Assembly (NCBI GenBank): GCA_030634615.1 | Contig: DAOWAL010000072.1 | Span: forward strand, 1-6,334 | Origin: Candidatus Aenigmatarchaeota archaeon | GTDB lineage: Archaea > Aenigmatarchaeota > Aenigmatarchaeia > QMZP01 > QMZT01 | Direction of reading: 5' to 3' | DNA: 6,334 nt | Part shown: one piece after another, positions 6,227 through 6,334 of the stretch | Numbering within the stretch: position 1 is the stretch's first letter | Layout of the letters: each line of letters starts with the position of its first letter | Notes under the pieces: model-generated | The model's database searches: none | Told to the model about the DNA's origin: nothing | What the model saw: the letters and a program-made list of their open reading frames with translations, nothing else | Translations under genes and position numbers: made by a program

Positions 6227-6334
6227 TTAACCCAGTCACCATTGTTTGCAATATTATGTGGTGTAATTTCTCCACCCTACTTATTCAATTTTTTTCATTT
6301 TCCCTTTAACTAAACAAGGATTTTACATAATCTC
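6227..6334. other. non-coding right edge, no identifiable feature
   Basis: These 108 bases have stops in all reading frames and no recognisable RNA or protein. Minus-strand frames give only short open runs (for example GGEITPHNIANNGDWVN then stop) that I do not recognise. It is probably decayed DNA linked to the transposase remnant. With 6032-6226 it makes up the only stretch of about 300 bases without an intact gene. Confidence 0.4.

Noticed and set aside
6227..6334. Short minus-strand run encoding GGEITPHNIANNGDWVN, considered as the end of an upstream gene or a frameshifted part of the transposase.
   Set aside because: It is bounded by stops on both sides (TAG before, TAA after), has no start codon, and matches no family I recognise.
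1..6334. CRISPR array, tRNA, rRNA or riboswitch.
   Set aside because: No regularly spaced repeats, cloverleaf-like segments or conserved RNA motifs were seen; nearly all the DNA is accounted for by protein genes.

Overview
The window is AT-rich (about one third G+C by eye) and coding almost throughout, with every supported gene on the minus strand. It is best read from the right edge to the left. It looks like the middle of a bacterial surface-glycan (capsule, exopolysaccharide or O-antigen type) operon. TGA is the stop codon of several intact genes, so the standard bacterial code applies and the TGA-recoding lineages are excluded. The host cannot be named from this sequence. The gene mix, the weak use of Shine-Dalgarno sites and the low G+C would suit an uncultured bacterium such as a Patescibacteria/CPR member, but that is a low-confidence guess.

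Right edge (about 6334 to 6032): no intact gene. It holds a decayed 3' end of a transposase gene (PNTTN signature), whose stop lies only 33 bp before the first operon gene, and a perfect 9-bp direct repeat (ATTTGTTAT) in that short gap. Any promoter serving the operon locally must lie in this remnant DNA; otherwise the operon is read from beyond the window.

Operon (6031 down to 1): GT4 glycosyltransferase, GT2 glycosyltransferase with a C-terminal membrane segment, THUMP-like-domain SAM methyltransferase, NodU/CmcH-type carbamoyltransferase, PssD/Alg14-like membrane-anchor subunit, PssE/Alg13-like catalytic subunit, and the start of a DUF218/YdcF-family protein cut by the left edge. Junctions are very tight: gaps of 3, 9 and 10 bp, two 4-bp ATGA overlaps and one 8-bp overlap. 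This implies one transcript and translational coupling.

Inferred joint function: GT4, GT2 and the PssD/PssE pair would add sugars to a lipid-linked repeat unit on the cytoplasmic face of the membrane, and the carbamoyltransferase would O-carbamoylate a sugar. The methyltransferase is the odd member, because its family resembles RNA-modifying enzymes more than sugar methyltransferases, yet its stop overlaps the carbamoyltransferase start. No initiating phosphoglycosyltransferase, flippase, polymerase, transporter or nucleotide-sugar gene is present here, so the pathway must extend beyond the window.
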